DNA of 64,000 bases, from NCBI GenBank assembly GCA_050084515.1, contig CM114273.1, positions 41,478,001 through 41,542,000 on the forward strand, written 5' to 3'. Positions 34,186-46,189 of the stretch are shown here, piece after piece. Positions within the stretch are counted from its first letter, which is position 1; every line of letters starts with the position of its first letter. Both the position numbers and the translations under genes were made by a program. This DNA comes from Blasia pusilla. Lineage: Eukaryota; Marchantiophyta; Marchantiopsida; Blasiales. The notes under the pieces are model-generated. The model ran no database searches and was not told the DNA's origin. It saw only the letters and a list, made by a program, of their open reading frames with translations.

Positions 34186-37100
34186 ATGGATGTCCCACCT
34201 AGCCCTCCCTATTGGGGGAAAAATGCTCATCTTCATGCACCCATAGGAAATTCTCCACACAGCTTCGGACCTAGAACAAGCAGGTTACCATTAGAACATC
34301 CAGAACGGATCAGAGCTCGTGATTCCAAACTTTGGGATCGGGACCAAGTCCTAGTGGGACACTCTAGAAGTGGCTGGATGAGATGTCCTTGTGTAACTTG
34401 CAATGGGTCTCGCACACTAGGCTTGCGGAATGTTTTCACTCACCTTCAGAAACACGGAATGCATCCAGAAAAAAAAGAGTTTCTGGAGTTCTAGGTGATG
34501 AGGACTCGTCTGATGAAGAGAGGAGGTCCGCATCGAACATTGCCAATGTGGCTAGACATGCACAATTTTTGGGACAAGCAATGGGCAACCTCGATGCCCG
34601 AGATGTAGGTAAGGCAAGTACCACACCCGAGGAGTTTGAAGACAATAACCGTGATGATGGGGTTGATGCTGAAGGTGATAGTGTTGATCATGGGATTGAT
34701 GTGCAATGAATGGTCCGTGACATCCTCCAAGATCTTGATCCATTCTATGATGATGTTGAGAGCATGGAAGACATCATTGATGCAGCCGAAGAGGCTGGAG
34801 AGGACGCACACGATATTGGGCAAGAAAAGGACGAGTAGGGATGGATGTTTGGGTCGCATGAAATTGTTGCTGATGCATGCAAGCCTCTGTTCCATGGCTC
34901 TAAGTGTACAAAGTTGGCCTTTATACTCATGTTGATGAACATCTATGGGAATCATGATGTCCCAGCTGTTTTTGTTTCAAGGTTACTTCCATTCTTGAAG
35001 ACAACAGTCTTTCCTATTGGGAACACGGCTCCTGGCGATAAGTAAACTAAATTATTGTCAAGTCTTGGATTGAATTATAATTCCATTCATGCTTGCCCTG
35101 ATGGCCATGTGCTCTTTAGAGGAGAGCATGCAAATTGATCAAGTTTCCCGGTATGTGGACAAAAAAGGTATAGGAATGTGGGCAAGTCCATGCAGCGTAC
35201 AAAGGTACTTTGACATTTTGAAATCATTCCTAGATTGAAACGGATGTACAGGAGCCCAAATATTTCAAAGTTGATGACTTGGACAGCCAAGAACAAGAGT
35301 ATCGATGGCCTGCAGCGGCACATTGGAGATTTAGAACATTGGAGATCCATCGACCGGAGATGGCCAAAGTTTGCAAGAGAGACAAGGAACGTGAGACTTG
35401 GCCTCTCAACCGATGGAGTCAATCCATTCGAAGACAAGAACAATGTATATTCTTGCTGGCCTGTAACCATGCTAAATTACAACCTCCCTTTGTGGTTGAC
35501 TACTAAGGAGTTTTTTGTCATATTGGTTTTGCTTATCCCGGGCCCACAATCTGCTCTTTCTAGGAATATAGACGTTTGGATAGCTCCTCTTGTGGATGAG
35601 TTGAAGCGCTTGTGATACGAAGGAATTTGGATCCATGATGTGATGCAACGGGTTGGGAGACCAAACCCATTCAGGCTAAAATCCCAATTGGTATTGACTT
35701 GTGAGAAAACAGAAAGTGACGAAATAACTGAAATCTTTATAAAACTTGGAGATACAAAGTGGCCTAGTCCGTCTGTGCGCTCACAGAAGAGCTTCGATGG
35801 AACCTAAACATGGAGATAACTCGACATATGAGAATGCGCTACCGCTGCGGCTCGCGACTATTTCACTACTCGGGAAACTAGGGTTTTCACCTATTTTTCT
35901 TCGTTTCTATTAATAGAAAAATATTGCATCATGGTGCGGGGGCATCTTGATGCAATATAGGGTTGGATAATTCTAGTAACGCTACTCTGTAAACCACCTA
36001 CATCATATTACTATGACTCCTTCGACGTCTAAGTCGGAACCATCAATCTAGGCTTCTCCTCATACAAGGGGACCGATCAGATTAATGGTGCTCAGAGAAG
36101 TGGATGTTGAGAATCCAACATGACTTTGGGAGATTATCCAGCCCACGGCATGATTTCCGGTCAGGCAACAAAGGGGTATTTGGCTTGTACAGCATGTGGC
36201 CCCAATTTCAATGGCAAGCATTCGAGACCTTTGAGAAGCATGAAATACACTAGACATCAACGTTTCCTCCCACTTGATCATCCTTACAGACATAGGGCGT
36301 CACAGATATTTCAATTCAACAATGCACGAGAGCTTCGTGGTCCACCCCCATGAGTCACTAAAGAGCAGATTCTGGATTGGGGACACCAAAAGACATTGTA
36401 CGACATGGAAAGAGGCACAGGTGGGGGTTTAGAGGGGGGACCGGAACGCCAAGATACACAAGCTCCAAATGCTCAACGGGATCCAGGACAGAGATATGGT
36501 GTGAAACGGCAGAGCATACTTGATGTGGAGTTGGACTACTGGCGGGTAATCTATGCCACCCATCTGCTCAAACGCAACGTCTATTATTTGCCACACCAGA
36601 TGCTTTCAAGAATTGAGGCTCGTTTATCATCCATTTGTACTCATCGTTGTCATATGTGGTGTAACAAGAGTTTGACACTAGAAAACATAATCTAGACGTA
36701 ATGCATATTGAGAAAAAGGTTCCTTTCTGGGGGAGAAGGCAACAATGTGATTGGATCTCCAAGAGAGGAGAATACGTTCTCAATTGTGGTTGAAGGATGA
36801 TGAGAACAGACCCAATATGGTCTTGAAGTACCAAGCACCTTATGTTTGCACAGACATAGAGTGGAAAACATTTCTTTCGAGGCTTCAATCTTTGAGAGTT
36901 CTGACCAGCTATGCAGGTGCCTTCAAAAAGCATGTAAAAAACAAGAAACTCGGTAGTATGTAGACACACGATTATCATGTGCTTATGCAACAAATTCTGC
37001 CTGTATGCTTAAGGGGATTGATGCAAAAGCTGGTTTGTAATGCAATCATGCGATTGTGCAAGGTCTTTGGTTGTGTATGTGTGAAGGTCGTTGATCCAGC

Positions 37101-38421
37101 AAGCTTTCCCAAGCTCAAAGATGATGTGGCAAAATTATTGTGCGATTTGGAGATCCATTTTCCTCCCACCTTCTTTGATGTCATGACTCATCTCGTTATC
37201 CATGTTGTGGAAGAGCTTGGACAGTACAGGCCTCTTTATACGAGGTGGATGTTCCCACTGGACCTTTTTATGAAAGTCTTGAAAGACCACGTCTTGACAA
37301 GATACACGCCTGAGGCCAGCATGGCAATGGGTTACATTTCAGACGAGACCTTGGGAGATTTGATAGAGTATATGGTGGGGTTTGAACATGTGAAGGCGAG
37401 CATATGGCAAGCGGAGGAAGATGAGGGAGTGGTAGGTGAAGTTCTTCAAGGGAGAGGTTCCCAATTGCAATTGCCGAGGCATATTTTGCAGATGGCTCAT
37501 GAATATGTGTTGCTAGTGTAATGCAACCATGGTGGAGGTAAGTAAAGGGTTGAATGACTCAAGCCTACATGTTGTTGCATTTATTTGGCTTCCTTGTTTT
37601 TTTTATGTCGTCGCTCACGAGATACCGGTCGGCTAATAATGGGATGATCTCTACAGGAAATATAATATGGAGAAAAATGCACATATTGGGGGTGGTGCGG
37701 GGGGCTTTCCACCATTCACACAATGGATTTGATTGGCAATCCGGAGCATTCAACACTACACCCAAATATGGACCGGGATGTCAATCTTCTGTCTACTCCA
37801 CCTTGAATGTCCGTCTTAGCTTACAAGAGAATGCAAGCCTATGGAAACCACTTCCGTGTGGTAGATCAAAGTGACGATCATTTTGTCACATATGATTCAG
37901 GGTTGATATCTGTATTCGAGCAAACAAGAAATCACCAAGATAGAGGATGGATGCAAATGGGATACATAGGAGAGCTAACTGACATATGGAAATTGGACTA
38001 TGGGAACACATCCAATCCTATCATTCTCATGAAAGGGACTTGGGTGTGACCAGATTGGCTTGGGGCTAGGGCTACAATGAAGCGTGAAAGTGATGGATTC
38101 TTACTAGAAAACTTGAGGCAAATGCAACCTGAATGGTCTGAACCTTTTGTATTCCCTAGTCAGGTTGAACAGGCTTTCTTCCTAGACGTGGAGGAATCGC
38201 CCGGATGGCGAGAAGTGTGCCATAAACAGGCGAGGAATCCTAGGGTATCAAGTAATACTTTGGAGTTCAGTTTAGATGGCCACGAGGCTTTTGAAGCTCC
38301 CACTAGAACGGTTCAACCTGTCACAGCTTTCGGAAGTCAGTATGTACCATTGATGAGGGTAGAAAGATGGGAAGGCAACATTGAGATTGTAGAGGAACTT
38401 AATGATGCCATGGGCTCTTAA
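34186..38421 (+). pseudogene. CACTA (En/Spm) transposase Tnp2, interrupted by a solo LTR
   Basis: Recognised from N to C: a transposase-associated domain (34186-34494: SGWMRCPCVTC..LGLRNVFTHLQKHGM); an acidic linker; CKPLFHGSKCTKLAFILMLM (34870 on); the catalytic core with PKFARETRNVRLGLSTDGVNPF (35340-35430) and PLVDELKRL; after the solo LTR, GDYPAHGMISGQATKGYLAC and RHQRFLPLDHPYR; HNLDVMHIEK near 36690; the DUF4218-like part (36979-37521: HDYHVLMQQILPV, LEIHFPPTFFDVMTHL); and the DUF4216-like part (37807-38421: YGNHFRVVDQ, EPFVFPSQVEQAFFLDV). This is the full domain order of plant CACTA transposases. At least eight stops or frame changes are present. When the LTR and one copy of its target duplication are removed, the frame reads through at that point. 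Confidence 0.9.
35700..36120 (+). mobile_element. Solo LTR, family S, copy B (TSD TGACT), inside Tnp2
   Basis: 421 bp from TGTGAGAAAACAG to GAGAATCCAACA. Identical TGACT repeats lie at 35695-35699 and 36121-36125. It matches copies A and C throughout. It splits the CACTA transposase core between the catalytic block and GDYPAHG, so it arrived after the CACTA element. The hairpin near its middle reads GCATCATGGTGC/GCATCTTGATGC and is less perfect here. Confidence 0.92.
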
Positions 38422-38501
38422 AGAAATGTTTGTGTGGTGTGTTCTGTCATTGGGCATGGGTTCATGGGTTCATGGGACATACAGGTTGTTTGTTTTTTTA
38501 G

Positions 38502-39419
38502 GTATTTGATGGAAAATGTGAATGAAATGTGTGACCCTGTTGAGGCCCGCGCGGCTTATGTGAACAGACGCCTGAAGGAATTGGCGGAAGAACTCAAACA
38601 GAGAGGCGTTGAAATTTAAGCTTTGACATATTGAGCACTCAGGTGTAGGCCTTTATGAATGAATCAGAAGCATTGTGCAAAATTCATGTTCTTGAAAAAC
38701 TTGTCCTCATGTGCAGCGCGGAGGCTTGTTCTAAGCAAGTATGTACCCCACGACTTGCAAAGAGGGAGCCTCTCCATCTTCGACCGAAGCAGAAGAGCTC
38801 TCGATTGCTTGGAAAGGTATTGGCAGCGATGGTAGAATCTACTGATGACATCGATGCTCAGAATGGAGGTGAAGAATCTTCCACTTGTGATCCAGAGTTT
38901 GTTGCAGACTTTGGTGAAGAGGATCAATCAGGCTCAGATGAGCTTTCGGCTCCTAAGGAGCCGTGTCCATCAACTATTGGGGGAAAGAAGAAGCAGGTAA
39001 TTTTTTTGATCAAGTAGACAGGATGTGTGTCTACAATTTTGTTTCAAGGTTAGTGGCACTTGAATGAAATTGTCTCTAATTGGTGGGTTGCATTGCATTG
39101 GCAGAAAGGGACAGTTGGGGGGCAAGCTACTTGGGCAAGGGAAAGTCCTGAACCTGACTTGTACCTGAAAGTCGTATTCCTCTCAAACAGCAAGTGGGTG
39201 TACAATATAGTGGAGAGGGACATGCAAGCATGTCTCAAGGCGGTAGAGATGGACCCTATGCATAGAAGTCCAAGCCAAGTTTGTTATACGGTGGATATTG
39301 TTCAACGGGGCAAGGGTGGAATAGTAAGAATCTATCGATTTGCAATCTCAAATTTCTCTTTCATTATACATCGTAGGATGATGGTGGGAAGGTTATGTGA
39401 TGTGTCTGTACAACACTAA
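38502..39419 (+). pseudogene. CACTA-associated ORF, unknown, decayed
   Basis: Frames at 38502-38618 (VNRRLKELAEELKQRGVEI), 38655-39017 (acidic, DEEDQSGSDEL-like) and 39060-39419 (WARESPEPDLYLKVVFLSNS, then RDMQACLKAVEMDPMHRSPS) follow Tnp2 on the same strand. CACTA elements normally carry a second gene (TnpA or a transposase_24-type ORF) downstream of Tnp2; position and charge fit this, but no motif proves it. Confidence 0.4.
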
Positions 39420-39784
39420 CATATATGTGATGTGTAGACTCTATGCAGGGTGGATTCTCCAACTACACCGAGGGACCCTATCATGCGGTGCCAAATAGTC
39501 AAGATCGGTTTGGAAGTAGCGAATACCTTTATGGACTCAATAATAGTACTCCAGAAATGTATGGATAGCCTCAATGGTTGGGGCTAGCATCCACTCAAGG
39601 AGTGCAAATGACAAAGGCTACAGGTAATAGCAAGTCACATATATATAGAGAAGTATCATCCCTATTTGGAGAATTTCTTCCTCGTGTTTTCACTAATTAG
39701 TAAGTGACCTGACATCGATGCATAGAGTCTATTTGTAGGCATAAAGACTTGCAAAGTGGGCAGCAGTCTTGACTGAAGATATTC

Positions 39785-41123
39785 ATGTGTGCAGCAAACC
39801 ATACGACTATAGGCTTGCGACGGGCAAGCGTAGGGAAAACATACACACCAAACTCAGTGACTGAGAGCACTGTGCAAGGCAAGGGGGTGAAGGTTGGAAA
39901 AGTGGGTGTGAACAACTTTGGTTGGATCACCACAATTTCAGAAGGAAAGAATAGGTGGCATGCAGATTTTAGAGGCGAGGTGTTGCCATGGCTTGACATC
40001 TCCATTGTGAATTTTTCAGACCAACACTCAAGGGATTGGAATTCAGTGTTGAGTGATATTTCTGCTAGATGGGAGTATGTTGGAAACAATGGCAATAGAG
40101 TGGCTATTCGATGTTTGGAGGAATATGCACAACGAATAATGAAGACGAGGAGATTTAGATTGCGTCAGACATGGAAAGAAGCTGGAGGAGGCAAGAAAGT
40201 GGCCCCATCACCTCATGTAGACCCCAACCAATAGGGGAGATTACTCACGCACTTCATGAGCAAGAGTGCAAAGACAAAGAGTGAACAAATGTCCAAAGCA
40301 CGGGCAGCGATGACCAATCCAAATCGTGCATGAAGAAAAGGAAATGCACCAATTGCAGAGCGCGTGGTATGAATAATATTGAAGGACCCATCTTTAATTT
40401 CTATTACCACCATGCATATAGTTTGACAATTGGTGTTTGGTAGACTGAACTTGGTTAGTGTAATATGTGTTGTAGAGAAAAGAGAAGGGGCAAACCCCTA
40501 CTAAGGCGCAGGTGCATGAGGAGGCAAAGAACCAAAGGAGTTATGGTACAAGTACAGTGTCAAAGCAGGTATTTGCATTTGGTTGCTTTAGAGTAGAGGT
40601 GAATCTAGTGTATTTCTAGTACATGCCTCTTGATATAGACTGAGATCAAGGTCTTGTATTTCAGGCGCCAAGAACATCTGAGTTGACAGAGATCTCTGCC
40701 CGATTAAAGTCTATGGAGGAGTTTTTTCCCGAGTTTGTGACTTATATAATTGATCGCATGGATGCATTCTCCAACAGCATGGACGTGCTAGAGGCAAGCA
40801 TAAAGACTGTTGTTGCTAATCAACAAGAGAACTTCACAAAGTTGATAGAATTGATTTCCATGAGCTTGAGAAGGGACCATGAGGACATAAGGGGTTCCAA
40901 GGATAGATTGGAAAATCCAAGAGTTGTATCCTCTCCTCATGGAGTTAGTGATCGAGACCCTTCTCCTAGTGGAGCACTTTCCTCTATGCCGTTGAGTGTA
41001 TCCTCTGCTCATCCAATCACCAGACCACCTTCAAGGGAGAGTGCACCCTCTCTGGAGTTGGTCACTATTGTGCCTTCGCCTCAAGTTCTTCCACAGGTTG
41101 CCAAGGGTGTTCATACACTATGA
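39785..41123 (+). pseudogene. Probable second CACTA gene, DNA-binding/coiled-coil parts
   Basis: The frame 39785-40234 contains GVNNFGWITTISEGKNRWHA, DWNSVLSDISARWEYVGNNG and RIMKTRRFRLRQTWKEAGGG, resembling by pattern the W-x-x-W basic helix region of plant transposase_24/TnpA-like proteins. The frame 40683-41123 begins with a likely coiled coil (ARLKSMEEFFPEFVTYIIDR...MDVLEASIKTVV) followed by a Ser/Pro-rich tail. Stops lie between. Identity as the TnpA-type protein that binds subterminal repeats is inference from position. Confidence 0.35.
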
Positions 41124-41310
41124 GGACTAGATACAGATGTTGGCATTGCACTAACTAGTCCAAAGAAAAAGGGAGGCACAAGAGAGGTTAATGCTACTGT
41201 GTTTGCGGGTGACCCTTTGAGTTCAGGTATGTGAGTTTAGAGTGATGTTGTGCATTTTACTTTGAAGTTGCTGAAAATCATGATTTATTTGAAAGGGTCG
41301 TGAGACGTTC

Positions 41311-41778
41311 TTGTTGATTGTGATTGTAGAGACCACAGATGAGGCCCCGGCCATTGTAGGAAAACTCCAAGTGAGGACATCGCGGAGATGCAATTTGGAG
41401 GCCATGATATTTTCAGAGGAGAATGAGGATAGTGCACGGATGTTGGGGAGTGGTGGACCCATGGATTTGGATCAATTGGATCTTCTGCAAAAGCCAATGG
41501 TGGTGAGAAGAGCGACACTCAGGAAGAGGACCCGAGAGGCTACCAAGCCGGTGTTGAAATCTGTTGTGCCTCTGTTGCAGCATTTGATATCACTTGAGAA
41601 CCCCTCTGTGGTTGTAGGTTATGACACCTTGCATTATGGTTGTTCTACTTTCCATGGACGTGACATTCTAGATGGGCATTCTATTCTCCATTTGAGAGAG
41701 GTTTCCAAGAAGAAATATGTATTACCATTTCCAAATATGGTTGACGATCCATCGCAAATTTATGTTGGAGATGCCATT
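41311..41778 (+). pseudogene. CACTA-associated C-terminal ORF, cut by gypsy element
   Basis: A frame with SARMLGSGGPMDLDQL, VVRRATLRKRTREATKP and VVGYDTLHYGCSTFHGRDIL, running straight into the inserted retroelement at 41779. Joining 41778 to 51133 keeps the frame open for 17 more codons (to ...LVMPSQK and TAG at about 51183), which supports this being one gene split by the insertion. Function unknown. Confidence 0.5.
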
Positions 41779-42256
41779 TGTCACATATGAGTAGCCGATA
41801 GGGTGAGATCTATCGTGGATAGGGCTTAGGAGCCAGCGGACTATCTTGAGTGTGACTTTGTCCCACGGTGTCAGATGAGGTTGAGGATAGGTCCATTGTG
41901 TCAGGAACGTTATTTTTGACAACTTTCCTCTTGAGGTCTTTCACAGCCTTTGACTTGTTGACTAGGTCATCCGCCCATGGTAACCTGTTCGTAGGTTACC
42001 AAGGGGATAGCTATTTTTAGGGGAAGAGCCTTTTGGCTCTTCCCAACCCTATATAAGAGAGGAAGATGGCTTTCCTAAGCCATCTTTCTCATGTTGGGCC
42101 GTTCGAGCACCTCTCTTGTATGTGTATGAGATAGGACTAGGGTGCTAGCGTCTGGATTCCTTGATAGCGCAGGATGGATGAGACTCCATATGCCAATGTA
42201 GATTGAGGAGTGGAGTTTTAGGCCGGGTGTGCCATTTTTACTACTCTTTATTTTTA
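41779..42256 (+). repeat. Terminal repeat A1 of the gypsy-type element
   Basis: About 478 bp repeated at 50500-50975. It contains a TATA box (CCTATATAAGAG, 42048-42059) and three closely spaced hairpins: GGTAACCT/AGGTTACC (41979-42000), GGGAAGAGCC/GGCTCTTCCC (42021-42044) and AAGATGGCTT/AAGCCATCTT (42063-42086). These would place transcription start near 42085. It lacks the B segment that follows A2 in the right-hand end. Confidence 0.85.
42048..42059 (+). promoter_or_regulatory. TATA box of the retroelement
   Basis: CCTATATAAGAG sits between two perfect hairpins and is repeated in the right-hand copy at about 50768-50779. This is the standard plant core promoter motif in an LTR U3 region. 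Confidence 0.7.
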
Positions 42257-42393
42257 CATGAGAAAGATTTCAGGGGGCTGGTGGGAATTCATTGTTTGCA
42301 GGTAGGCAAGCAAGTTGCCTCGGTCGGGAGCCCTAGAGATGCTGGTTGGAATTTTTTTGGTCATTTTGTGTTCGTGGGCGGAAGCGCTGTCCA

Positions 42394-42754
42394 TTTTTCA
42401 TAGATTTCTTTGGTGCGGGTTGACGGGGGACAGCAGCCGAGTGCAATGTGCGGTGGGGCATCAAGTGTACGCGAGTGAGGGTGTCGGGAGAGAGAAGAAA
42501 AGAGCAGGTTTGGGTCTTGCAGCCGCCAGGGCACTGTCAAGTTAAGGCGGCTAGCTAGGGGTCTAGGGCTAGGGTTAGATCGCAGACGCCCCTTTTCGCA
42601 GATTTCTTTGGGAAAGCAGTCGAGTGTAGTGTGCGGTGAGGCATCGAGTGTACGCGAGAGAAGAAAAGAGCAGGTTTGGGTCTTGCAGCCGCCAAGGGGC
42701 TGTCAAGTAAAGGCGGCTAGCTAGGGGTCTAGGGCTAGGGTTAGGTCGCGAAGG
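42394..42754 (+). repeat. Tandem duplication in retroelement leader
   Basis: Two units (about 42394-42582 and 42593-42754) share GAAAAGAGCAGGTTTGGGTC, TTGCAGCCGCCA and CGGCTAGCTAGGGGTCTAGG. They lie in the untranslated leader before gag. Confidence 0.8.
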
Positions 42755-42813
42755 CGGCCGGAGCCAGACCGACTTCGCGACCTAATCCTAGGGCCGCGCC
42801 CCCCCCCCCCCCC
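42741..42813. repeat. 13-bp inverted repeat followed by C15
   Basis: TTAGGTCGCGAAG at 42741-42753 pairs with CTTCGCGACCTAA at 42773-42785; a run of 15 C follows at 42799-42813. Such a structure is error-prone in sequencing and may also be a strong leader fold. Confidence 0.75.
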
Positions 42814-43616
42814 TCTCCTCTCGCATTTACTACCTCAACGACGTGGTAGACACCAAGGAGGAGCGTGGTTGGATGGGAACATGGTAGGGCATGGCGTGGT
42901 TGTAGGGCGGATGGGGTTGAGCAAGGTAGAAGAAGTGGGTGGGCGCGAACATGGTAGAGCGGGCTTACCTTGGATTTTTCCGACGACCTTCATAGTCCAT
43001 CGGTAGTGGTTGTTTGTTGTGGATTGGCGGTGAGATGAGTTGTCCGCACTGACAAGTTGTGGTGGAGAGTGTTTCGACGGAGTGGTAGTGCTGGAGACAC
43101 ATGTACTGATGCCGATGGGTAGTCCGCATGTGCTAATGGGAGGTTGGACGTTGTGGTCGAGGAGAGTGTCGTGTTGCAGAGGTTGTCGTACCACATGGAG
43201 GAGTGAGTGTTGACAGTGCGAAGGTTGGAGAGCGTGATCAGGTTACCCATTCGAGTCCCTTTTCCCACACTTGTCGTGTGTAATTGAGAGTGCTGGGTAT
43301 CGGCTAGTAGCTGGTGCTAGGTGGGTGCAGTGATGGTGATGAGTGTAGACTCTTTTCATGTGTAGCATGTTTTGGTGGATATACGGCGGTTGCCGAGTAG
43401 GGGTTGCGTGTATGACCCAAGAGAATGTCACTAGGTTAGTAGAGTCAGTTGGGAGGCTCATGGTCAGCCTGAGTGGTGAGTGTGCGTGAGCTTGGGTGTG
43501 TCATCATGGGATTGACGTTAGCATAGGTGAGCTAGTGAGGAGTGTGGGAGACTCTCGGTGAGTCTGAGTGCTTGAGCAGGTGAGACAGGGTTTTCATCAC
43601 GCCGTTCTTCTAGGGT
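42814..43616. other. Leader of the retroelement, no ORF supported
   Basis: Sequence between the C run and gag. Minus-strand open frames here have low-complexity Thr/Ser composition and no motif. No tRNA-complementary primer site was recognised after A1. Confidence 0.4.
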
Positions 43617-45060
43617 TTGGAAGAATGGGGTAGTGCGAGCAGTAGTAGTGGTGTGACATGGAGTGGAGTGAGATACCAAGGGGTTACCAGTGAGGAGCTA
43701 CCTCGACATCCTTCCGTGGCTGGATCGTCATCACTGGACATCAAGTCCCGTGATGAGATAGCAGACGTAGGCAGTATCACTTGGCTAGAGATGGACGATA
43801 TTGGCCATTGGGGCATGCGTCGTTTCTCGGGTGCACTGGGTACCATCAACTTAGATGATTTTATCCAAGAGTTCGACACGTGGTGCGACTTCCAAGAGAT
43901 ATGGGCCCCGACACGATTCAACCCTTTCATGGCATGGAAGGGGTTGTTCCAGCACTTGGAGGGTCCTCCGATGGATGACTACATGGAGTTTTGATCATTA
44001 TATTCAGTAGAGATCAATGCCTAGAGGATGTATTGGGCTCCAGGGTATGTGTCCACTAGTGGTCGCGAGGCATATGATGGGATCGTGAGAGGAGAGAGAC
44101 CCACACCATCAGCCCAGAGACTAGATGGAGAGGAGGGCAATGAGACAGGCAATGTGGCAGAGACCTCTGGTGGTAGAGGGCCACCCAGTTTCAATCCCAT
44201 AGTGGAGTTCTTTCGACAGTTGGGGAAGAGCTACCAGGGCATACCCGCCGACAAGTTGCAAAGTCTATAGGATTCTCAACGACGATCGGGTGAGAGTCTG
44301 AGAGAGGCATTCACGCGCATGAGGAGGCTGATCATTGCTACGTATGGAGTGACTGAGGCGCAGTCAGTCCAGTATTGGTACGGGGTTCTGGATCGAGAAC
44401 TACGGAGGAGAGTCCAAGATGCGTTGTTGATTCACATAGCGAAGCCCACATTGAAGGTGGTCTTTGAGTTGTCTGAGCGTATTGAGCTCAACATGAGTGA
44501 GGAGTAGGTAGTGACCGCTGGATTTTCTCGAGAGTCGACGGGTCCACAAGCGACGGTGATCCCACAGGTGCCATAGCGAGCACCACTACTTTGGGAGCGG
44601 GCCAGTGTGCCCAGAGAGCAGGGCGGGTACCATGAGCCTATGAGGCAACGACCCGTACCTACATATGTTGCCGAACAGGGACCGATGTTGTCTTGTTGGA
44701 CGTGTGGAGGAGCCCATAGGCATAGAGACTGCATATAGCATGGGAGAGGACCATGCGCACCTCCGATTGCTTGGGAGCCATAGAGGATGGCCCCACCATA
44801 GTACCACTGTGACTATTGCCACAGATATGGTCACACTAGGGATAGATGTTTTGACCTTTGTCGAGAGGTAGGCCAAGGGCCTGGGGGCGGTTGTCTTGGA
44901 GGAGGTTGGGGAGTTCTTCCTGGACGTGGTCGTAGAGGACCACCACCAGCCAGAGGAGATGGAACAGGAGCACCAAAGTTGACACTTCTCTCCCGCATCG
45001 ATCAATTGGAGCAAAGGATTGCTCCCATGACGATGATGCAGCTCAGGGAAGGCACGGAGC
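43617..45060 (+). pseudogene. gag of the gypsy-type element, two zinc knuckles
   Basis: Capsid-like sequence includes LDDFIQEFDTWCDFQ, FMAWKGLFQHLEGPPMDDYM and, after stops, GESLREAFTRMRRLI and WYGVLDRELRRRVQDALL, fitting the Retrotrans_gag fold, where a short helix-rich domain precedes the knuckles. Two CCHC knuckles follow: CWTCGGAHRHRDC (about 44692-44730) and CDYCHRYGHTRDRC (about 44811-44852), the second in another frame. Gag packages RNA and assembles the particle. Frame changes and stops occur at about 43993, 44268, 44505 and later. Confidence 0.75.
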
Positions 45061-45404
45061 CACGAGCAGCTAGTGTGGCTCCAGCTTCTACCTCTTACCC
45101 TAACCAGGATGAGGATCTTGCCAGTATGGGGTTTATGTGTAGTGCAGCTTAGGTTGAGGCGACTGCAGTGGTGACTTGGGGTGCTACGAGAGGCACCAAG
45201 CCATCGAGAGGTGGAGTTGAGATTGACCCACCAGAGGGGATCGATAGACGCTAGGCTAGGATTGAACAGTCATTCACATTGTCGGAGGCACTACACACAC
45301 CGTCGATGGTGCCTCGACAACCAGCGGTGCCTACAATTCAAGCACCTACGTCGACGTCATGAGGAGTTGGAGTGACAACTCCTATGCCGGCTCGAGTGGA
45401 GTAA

Positions 45405-46189
45405 GTGTCGACCATAGCATTGGAGGTGGCCACCAGAGTGAGTCAGACTCCACTATTTCCCGCCATAGAGTTGGCGACATTGGGAGTTGTACCAGCTGAG
45501 GTGTTTCGCCTGGCTGCCATGTTGTGTAAGCATGGAGAGGTGACTGCTTCTTGTTCAGAGGTAGTTTTGAGGAGGTGGTGGACTTGCCCTTAGAGCCGGT
45601 GCTCGGGACGTCCCCCACAGAGTCATGGCATGCGGCGGCGGCAAAGTTGGTAGATATGCCAACTCAACCGGCCATAGAGCGAGCAATGGTGACACCTGGA
45701 GTAGAGTTACTGGATAACCGAGCTGGAGTATTTTGCTTGGTTACTCCAAAGGGGACAGTATAACACCCGCAACGCATCCTACTTGGTTTGGGAGCGCAAC
45801 CCTTAATGTTAGGGAAGGCGGCGTGTTTAGCGTTGGGGTTACGGAAGGCCGACATTGAGACTTGTCCCTTCCAAATACACACCTCGATTGGGGGCATGTC
45901 ACCCACGCAGCATATGACACAACATGAGATAGTTGTCAGAGTCCAGCTAGAGCATGCGACGAATAGTGCTATGGTGCGCACACATGCAATTACGACACCA
46001 GATGAGTCCTACAATGTGTTGATGGGGAGTACAGTGTTATATCCCCTAGGATTCATCCTTGACTTCTGGGAGGAGACCGTTGCTTATCGGCCAGGGTGGC
46101 GGTCAGGTGACGGGCGAATGAGTCAGTTACCCGTGCACTTTGCGGGACGAGGTGGTCGAGCACGAGACGTTGGCAGCTTTCACAGGTAG
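45405..46189 (+). pseudogene. Aspartic protease region, catalytic Asp lost
   Basis: The frame at 45551-45763, with a stop then continuing to 46189, contains RILLGLGAQPLMLGK, MTQHEIVVRVQLEHAT and VLMGSTVLYPLGFILDFWEE. The first block corresponds to the LLDSGAxxxxL active site of retropepsins. Here D-S-G reads G-L-G, so catalysis would be lost. The downstream strand pattern (DESYNVLMGSTVLYPLGFILD, equal to the usual D.(I/L)LG...L...G..LD) supports the call. It sits after gag as in Ty3/gypsy. Confidence 0.65.

Noticed and set aside
42048-42059. TATA box as promoter of a host gene
   Set aside because: It lies inside a terminal repeat duplicated at 50.7 kb, so it belongs to the retroelement.
42835-43461. 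Thr/Pro-rich minus-strand ORFs in the retroelement leader
   Set aside because: Antisense of non-coding leader; no motif and no partner elsewhere.
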